Shown: piece by piece, positions 7,313-11,064 of the stretch
How positions within the stretch are numbered: position 1 is the first letter of the stretch
How the letters are laid out: each line of letters opens with the position of its first letter
Notes under the pieces: generated by a model
Databases searched by the model: none
Told to the model about the DNA's origin: nothing
The model's input: only the letters and a program-made list of their open reading frames with translations
Source: Anaerolineaceae bacterium UBA5838
GTDB taxonomy: Bacteria > Chloroflexota > Anaerolineae > Anaerolineales > Anaerolineaceae
Reading direction: 5' to 3'
DNA: 11,064 nucleotides
Assembly (NCBI GenBank): GCA_002432795.1
Contig: DJGU01000029.1
Location: 1 to 11,064, forward strand
Translations under genes and position numbers: made by a program

Positions 7313-7831
7313 ATGAGGAAATACATCCGCAAATATGTTGAAGGTGGCACTTATTTCTTCACCATGGTCACGAAAAACCGAAGACTTCTTTTCCAAGACC
7401 CCGACTTATGTAACTTGTTCTTAATCGGAATTGACAAAGTCAAATCCTACCATCCCTTCGACCTCGTCGCATATTGCATCTTGCCTGACCACATCCACCT
7501 GCTCATGAGCTTGCCGGAGGGGGTAAGAGATTATTCAAAGATTATCAAGGTGCTAAAAAGATCTGTCACAAAGAGCATCAGAAATCACCTCAACCTACCC
7601 GATTTGGTTGTCTGGCAGGATAGGTTTTGGGAGCATACTATCCGGGATGAACGCGATATGCAAATTCATTTTGAGTATATCCTCTACAACCCAGTAAAAC
7701 ATGGTTATGTTGAATCTATCGATCAATGGAAATGGTCAAGCATAGATAGTGAGGCAGACGGTCACGTCATAAAACCCAGTTTAGAGCAGATCGACGCCTT
7801 GAAACAAAAAGGTAATTCATTCGGGGAATAA
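7313..7831 (+). CDS. REP-associated tyrosine transposase (RAYT), Y1 HUH family
   Basis: A 172-residue single-domain DNA nickase/strand-transferase related to IS200/IS605 TnpA. The HUH metal-binding motif is H60-I-H62 in LPDHIHLLM. The RAYT signature W-Q-D-R-F-W-E-H-T-I-R spans 101-111. The following Y-I-L-Y-N-P-V-K-H-G at 122-131 contains the probable catalytic tyrosine, Y122. All expected motifs are intact, so the protein may be active. The frame stays open upstream to 7202 but that part translates REP sequence; the family begins near the M-R-K-Y chosen here. No Shine-Dalgarno precedes this ATG. RAYTs normally act on REPs with a GTAG-foot hairpin and are domesticated, single-copy genes lacking IS ends. 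The cognate-looking REPs flank this gene on both sides. Confidence 0.9.
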   Translation: MRKYIRKYVEGGTYFFTMVTKNRRLLFQDPDLCNLFLIGIDKVKSYHPFDLVAYCILPDHIHLLMSLPEGVRDYSKIIKVLKRSVTKSIRNHLNLPDLVVWQDRFWEHTIRDERDMQIHFEYILYNPVKHGYVESIDQWKWSSIDSEADGHVIKPSLEQIDALKQKGNSFGE

Positions 7832-7844
7832 TGCCCGAAAGGTT

Positions 7845-7919
7845 TTGCGTACCTCAATCCGGCTTTGGTTCACAGTAGAGTATTGCCGAGTTAAAGGACA
7901 GAACCTGGATTAGGGTTAC
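7845..7919. repeat. Degenerate REP remnant C
   Basis: A decayed copy of element A lacking its left GTAG end. CAATCCGGCTTTGGTTCAC (7855 onward) matches CAATCCGGCTTTCGTTCAC of A, followed by TATTGCCG and a damaged right arm (AACCTGGATTAGG). The distance from CAATCCGGC to the next CTTTTCGTAGGCCGG is 111 bases, against 109 in the left block, so C-D is arranged like A-B. Confidence 0.7.
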
Positions 7920-7970
7920 TTTCCATGATTCAATGTGCCAATTTTGACAACTCTGGGGATTCTGTCTTTT

Positions 7971-8116
7971 CGTAGGCCGGAATGCGCATCACCTGCCCCT
8001 GAGCGTAGCGAATGGGGTTCATTCCGGCTTTTGTGTATTTGAATTATTGCCGGGTTCAAAGGCGGAACCCGAGCAACGGTTGTACATTACCAGTTCAAAG
8101 ACGAAACCCGGCCTAC
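7971..8116. repeat. REP pair (BIME-like) D with an enlarged first hairpin
   Basis: It starts with CGTAGGCCGG (7971-7980) and ends with CCGGCCTAC (8108-8116). The first hairpin stem is GCCGGAATG (7976-7984) with CATTCCGGC (8020-8028). Its loop is 35 bases and holds a nested CCCC...GGGG hairpin around GAGCGTAGCGAA. The linker TGTATTTGAATTATTGCCGG is the same as in B, and the right half is doubled as in B. It ends about 10 bases before the trmD promoter. Confidence 0.85.
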
Positions 8117-8126
8117 AAATAAACGC

Positions 8127-8155
8127 TTGCCCAAATGTCAGCTATCGTCTAAAAT
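8127..8155 (+). promoter_or_regulatory. Promoter of trmD, apparently giving a leaderless transcript
   Basis: TTGCCC (8127-8132) and TAAAAT (8150-8155) are separated by exactly 17 bases. The -10 ends six bases before the trmD ATG, so transcription would be expected to begin at or next to the A of the start codon. No Shine-Dalgarno sequence is visible, in line with this. Confidence 0.7.
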
Positions 8156-8161
8156 TCAGCC

Positions 8162-8923
8162 ATGCGATTTGACGTCTTCAGTCTCTTCCCGGAAGTCTTT
8201 CAACCTTATCTCGATATCAGCATCCTCAAGCGCGCCATTCAAAACGACCTGATCCAGGTCCGCACCCACAACATCCGCGACTGGGCGACCGATAAGCACC
8301 ACACCACCGACGACACGCCCTACGGCGGCGGTGGCGGCATGGTGATGAAACCCGAACCCATCTTCGCCGCGGTGGAGGACGTGCTCGGGGCTCCCCCAAG
8401 CTGTCCGGTGGTCCTGCTTTGCCCGCAAGGCAAGCGTTTTGACCAACAAATGGCGCGCGAGCTGGCTGCTTTCGACCGGCTGGCTCTGATCTGCGGCCGC
8501 TACGAAGCCTTCGACGAACGCATCCGCGAGCACCTCGCCACGCATGTCATCTCGATTGGCGATTTTGTGCTGACTGGCGGCGAACTGCCCGCGCTGATCC
8601 TTATGGATGCTGTCGGTCGGCTGGTTCCCGGCGTGCTCGGGGACGAGGACGCCACCCAGGACGATTCTTTCTCACATGAAGGTTTACTCGAATATCCCCA
8701 GTGGACCAAGCCAGCCGAATTCCGCGGCTGGACCGTGCCGGAAGTGATGCAAAATGGCAATCTGGCGGAGCAGTTCAAGTGGAAAAGGGAACAAGCCATC
8801 ATTCGCACGCTCGAAAACCGACCGGATTTATTGCGCAATGCTACCCTTTCAGAAAAAGATCAGGAATTTTTAGCCAGCTACATCAATCAAAAATTTGAAG
8901 AAAGTCAATCAATGGAGGAATAA
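8162..8923 (+). CDS. trmD: tRNA (guanine-37-N1)-methyltransferase
   Basis: TrmD methylates G37 next to the anticodon using S-adenosylmethionine and so prevents frameshifting. The 253-residue length fits the family. Family motifs are present: RFDVFSLFPEVF at the N-terminus, DTPYGGGGGMVMKPEP (51-66), GRYEAFDER (112-120) and the trefoil-knot cofactor segment SIGDFVLTGGELPA. R153 lies in DAVGRLVPGVLG, and D168 in DDSF corresponds to the catalytic Asp of the E. coli enzyme. The C-terminal domain is present but diverges: the usual G-[NH]-H...WR pattern reads G199-N-L201...W207-K. The gene is not in the common rpsP-rimM-trmD-rplS setting. It sits right after the REP island and is translationally coupled to a transporter gene. 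The ATG is chosen for the N-terminal family match and has no ribosome binding site. Confidence 0.97.
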   Translation: MRFDVFSLFPEVFQPYLDISILKRAIQNDLIQVRTHNIRDWATDKHHTTDDTPYGGGGGMVMKPEPIFAAVEDVLGAPPSCPVVLLCPQGKRFDQQMARELAAFDRLALICGRYEAFDERIREHLATHVISIGDFVLTGGELPALILMDAVGRLVPGVLGDEDATQDDSFSHEGLLEYPQWTKPAEFRGWTVPEVMQNGNLAEQFKWKREQAIIRTLENRPDLLRNATLSEKDQEFLASYINQKFEESQSMEE

Positions 8924-10233
8924 TGCAAGAAGAACTCAAATTCAATTATGGCAAGACGTTTTTATTAGGCTTCGGCTTTTTTGCCGTGATGGTTGCCTGG
9001 TCGGTCTACAACTCGTTTGTACCGCTCTTCCTGGCAAACCGTTTCCAACTCAATCCAGCTGCTATCGGCTTCTTTATGACGCTGGACAACATTGCGGCCC
9101 TGCTGCTTCAACCGGTGATCGGTTCGGTCTCGGACCGCACCCGCACCAAGATTGGGCGGCGCTTGCCCTTCATGCTGGTGGGCGCGCCTATCGCAGCTTT
9201 AGCCTTCCTTTTCGCGCCGGTAGTAGCGGTCCCTTTGCTCAATATTCCGGTTGAAGCGCGTTTACCGCTTTTTATCGCCTGCACCATGACCTTCATGCTC
9301 TCCATGGCAATCTGGCGCACGCCGGTGGTTGCCTTGATGCCGGATGTGACTCCCTCAAAGTATCGCTCGCAGGCTAATGGCGTGATCAACTTCATGGGTG
9401 GTATTGGCTCCATCACCGCTTTCCTGATCGGCGGAAAGCTTTACGACATCCAACCACAATATCCCTTCTGGTTGGCATCTGTACTGATCCTGGTGGGCGT
9501 CTTGCTGGTTTTTGCCTTCATCCGCGAGCCAAGAATTTACGATGAAAATCCCAATCTTGAAAAGCCAAACCTGTGGAAAAGCCTGGTGCAGATTTTCCGA
9601 GATAAACAACACAATGCCATCCGCATCTTCCTGGCAATATTTTTCTGGTTCGTGGCGATGAACGCGATCGAAACCTTCATCACGCTGTATGCCAATCACT
9701 CTCTTGGTATGTCTGAAGGGCGAAGTGTAACGCTGATGACGCTCAACTCGCTCGCCTTCGTGATCATGGCGCTTCCTGCGGGTTTGATTGGAGGGAAAAT
9801 TGGACGCAAGCGCACGATCAGCATTGGTATTGTGGTGATGATCATCGTCATGACTTCCATCTTCTTCATTCCAGCAGGAACCCTCACCCAGGAACTTTTC
9901 AGCCTGCCGGTGCTGGGGGCAGTGCCTGTTGTCGGTCTGATGTTGGTAATCGCAGGGCTTGGCTGGGCTTTGATCAACATCAACTCTCTGCCTGTGGTGG
10001 TAGATCTGACCGATGTGACCCAAATTGGGACCTTCACCGGCCTCTACTACCTCTTCTCCACCCTGGCGGCGATTGTTGGACCGAACGTTAACGGCTGGAT
10101 CGTCAAATTGACCGGAGATAATTATGCCTCAATCTTCATCATCGGGCCGATCTTTATGGTGGCGGCCCTGATCTCAATTTTGGGAATGAAATCAGGTGAA
10201 GCAAAATTGGAACCGGAAAGCGGAAAATTTTAG
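8923..10233 (+). CDS. Major-facilitator transporter, GPH/sucrose-symporter-like
   Basis: A 436-residue inner-membrane protein with about 12 hydrophobic helices. The loop between helices 2 and 3 carries the MFS motif D71-R-T-R...G-R-R-L-P-F (71-83). The form preceding a GAP turn is typical of glycoside/pentoside/hexuronide:cation symporters and of SLC45-type sucrose carriers. A second copy of the motif (GGKIGRKRT, about 292-300) marks the second half of the pseudo-twofold fold. R-T-P-V-V-A-L-M-P-D in the first half and T-G-L-Y-Y-L-F-S near the end are also in character. The substrate is probably a sugar or glycoside moved with a cation, but this is inferred from family resemblance. The ATG overlaps the trmD TAA by one base (TAATG), with GGAGG at 8914-8918 inside trmD, so the two genes are co-transcribed and coupled. 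Confidence 0.9.
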   Translation: MQEELKFNYGKTFLLGFGFFAVMVAWSVYNSFVPLFLANRFQLNPAAIGFFMTLDNIAALLLQPVIGSVSDRTRTKIGRRLPFMLVGAPIAALAFLFAPVVAVPLLNIPVEARLPLFIACTMTFMLSMAIWRTPVVALMPDVTPSKYRSQANGVINFMGGIGSITAFLIGGKLYDIQPQYPFWLASVLILVGVLLVFAFIREPRIYDENPNLEKPNLWKSLVQIFRDKQHNAIRIFLAIFFWFVAMNAIETFITLYANHSLGMSEGRSVTLMTLNSLAFVIMALPAGLIGGKIGRKRTISIGIVVMIIVMTSIFFIPAGTLTQELFSLPVLGAVPVVGLMLVIAGLGWALININSLPVVVDLTDVTQIGTFTGLYYLFSTLAAIVGPNVNGWIVKLTGDNYASIFIIGPIFMVAALISILGMKSGEAKLEPESGKF

Positions 10234-10240
10234 TGTAAGC

Positions 10241-10270
10241 AAGACCGCAATTGAACTTGCGGTCTTTTGT
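10241..10270 (+). terminator. Rho-independent terminator of the trmD-transporter operon
   Basis: A perfect 10-bp stem (AAGACCGCAA 10241-10250 with TTGCGGTCTT 10257-10266) closes a six-base loop and runs into TTTTGTTTG. It begins seven bases after the transporter stop codon. Confidence 0.92.
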
Positions 10271-10290
10271 TTGCTGCCTTATACTTGACT

Positions 10291-10318
10291 TATAAATACA
10301 TACCGGTAATTCCCGGTA
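10291..10318 (+). promoter_or_regulatory. Possible promoter -10 and operator-like inverted repeat upstream of the BMP gene
   Basis: TATAAA (10291-10296) is a good -10, but the only spaced -35 candidate, TTGTTT (10267-10272, 18 bases upstream), is poor and overlaps the terminator tail. Just downstream is TACCGG (10301-10306) mirrored by CCGGTA (10313-10318) across six bases. That is where a regulator would cover the transcription start. A further ATACTT (10281-10286) mirrors AAGTAT (10318-10323). The repeat is seen; its role as an operator is inferred. Confidence 0.4.
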
Positions 10319-10354
10319 AGTATCATTAATCTACAGAAGGAGATTAGAGAAGAA

Positions 10355-11064
10355 ATGACTAAAAAGTTGTTCACCATTTTGTCCGTTTTACTCGTCGGCA
10401 GCATGCTGCTCGCTGCTTGCTCGACACCCGCCCCAACGGAAGCCCCCGTAGTTGAGGAACCCGTTGTGGAAGAACCCACTGCGATAAAGGTTTGCCAGAT
10501 CACCGATACTGGCGGTATCGATGACAAATCCTTCAATGCCACCGCATGGAAGGGTATCACCGACGCCCAGGCTCAACTTGGCATCGAAGGCAAATACCTC
10601 GAGTCCAAAGAAGTTGCTGACTACGAGAAGAACCTGAACGCCTTCATCGAAGAAGGCTGCGACCTGATCGTGACCGTCGGCTTCCTCATCGGCGATGCCA
10701 CCAAGGCTGCCGCTGAAGCCAACCCGGACGTCAAGTTCTCCATCGTGGACTACAACTACGACCCCGCCATCCCCAATGTGACTGGTCAGATTTTTAACAC
10801 CGATGAAGCCGCCATTCTGGCTGGCTACCTTGCTGCTGGCATCACCAAGACCGGCATCGTGGGTACCTTCGGCGGTCTGCCCATCCCCACCGTGACCATC
10901 TTCATGGATGGTTTCTACGAGGGTGTTGCCAAGTACAACGAAGCCAAGGGCACCAATGTCCAGGTCCTCGGTTGGGATCCCGCTGCGCCAGACTCTGGCC
11001 TCTTCAGCATGTCCTTCGACGATCAGCAAAAGGGTAATGAACTTGCCAAGTCCCTCATGGACGA
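10355..11064 (+). CDS. BMP-family ABC transporter substrate-binding lipoprotein (partial, C-terminus outside window)
   Basis: The first 236 codons are present and the frame is open at the window edge. Residues 1-21 form a lipoprotein signal peptide with lipobox L-A-A-C and lipidated Cys22. A short acidic/proline linker with a repeated P-V-V-E-E unit (29-42) tethers the domain to the membrane. The binding domain starts near residue 44 and has the family signature G-G-I-D-D-K-S-F-N at 53-61, followed by EEGCDLIVTVGF and GTFGGLPIPTVTIFMDGF. BMP (PnrA/TmpC/Med-type) proteins deliver nucleosides to an ABC importer, whose ATPase and permease genes should follow beyond the window. AAGGAG lies 12 bases before the ATG, a wide spacing. 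Codons are strongly C-ending (ACC, ATC, GGC), more so than in the neighbours, which suggests high expression. Confidence 0.93.
   Translation, partial: MTKKLFTILSVLLVGSMLLAACSTPAPTEAPVVEEPVVEEPTAIKVCQITDTGGIDDKSFNATAWKGITDAQAQLGIEGKYLESKEVADYEKNLNAFIEEGCDLIVTVGFLIGDATKAAAEANPDVKFSIVDYNYDPAIPNVTGQIFNTDEAAILAGYLAAGITKTGIVGTFGGLPIPTVTIFMDGFYEGVAKYNEAKGTNVQVLGWDPAAPDSGLFSMSFDDQQKGNELAKSLMD

Noticed and set aside
9355..10023. A 222-residue minus-strand frame opposite the MFS transporter
   Set aside because: It is an antisense shadow, His/Asp-rich, from a well-supported membrane protein gene.
10388..11029. A 213-residue minus-strand frame opposite the BMP gene
   Set aside because: It is an antisense shadow of a C-ending-codon-rich gene; the plus-strand frame carries a lipobox and family signature.

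Overview
The window looks like a chromosomal segment of an anaerobic or facultatively anaerobic bacterium of moderate GC content, most likely a Chloroflexota member of the Anaerolineae type. This is inference from several traits together: a full-length single-chain pyruvate:ferredoxin oxidoreductase, a LysM lipoprotein with Thr/Pro-rich linkers, a BMP-type lipoprotein with a Pro/Glu/Val linker, and abundant intergenic palindromic repeats. No rRNA, tRNA or phylogenetic marker gene settles it.

Layout. Positions 1-251 hold three tandem copies of an 84-85 bp palindromic repeat, followed by the terminator of the leftward genes. A leftward block (317-6863) then runs, read right to left: a 65-residue conserved-looking small protein with its own strong promoter and terminator; a two-LysM lipoprotein with its own terminator; a Nudix hydrolase of the ADP-ribose pyrophosphatase type; an unrecognised 230-residue protein; and nifJ. 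Most of these genes look individually transcribed rather than forming one operon.

The divergent junction (about 6864-8161) is an island of REP/BIME-like repeats around a REP-associated tyrosine transposase (RAYT) gene. Each REP carries the GTAG foot and hairpin expected for this family. Two paralogous composite repeat blocks of roughly 250-275 bp flank the RAYT gene closely on both sides.

A rightward block (8162-11064) starts with trmD, apparently leaderless. A major-facilitator sugar-type transporter follows, its start codon overlapping the trmD stop by one base, then a clear terminator. The window ends inside a BMP-family nucleoside-type substrate-binding lipoprotein, which probably begins an ABC transporter operon outside the window.

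Metabolic sense: PFOR supplies acetyl-CoA and reduced ferredoxin, the Nudix enzyme cleans up ADP-ribose-like nucleotides, TrmD maintains tRNA reading frame, and the two transport systems bring in carbohydrate-like and nucleoside-like solutes. I see no defence system or CRISPR. The least ordinary structure is the RAYT/REP island.
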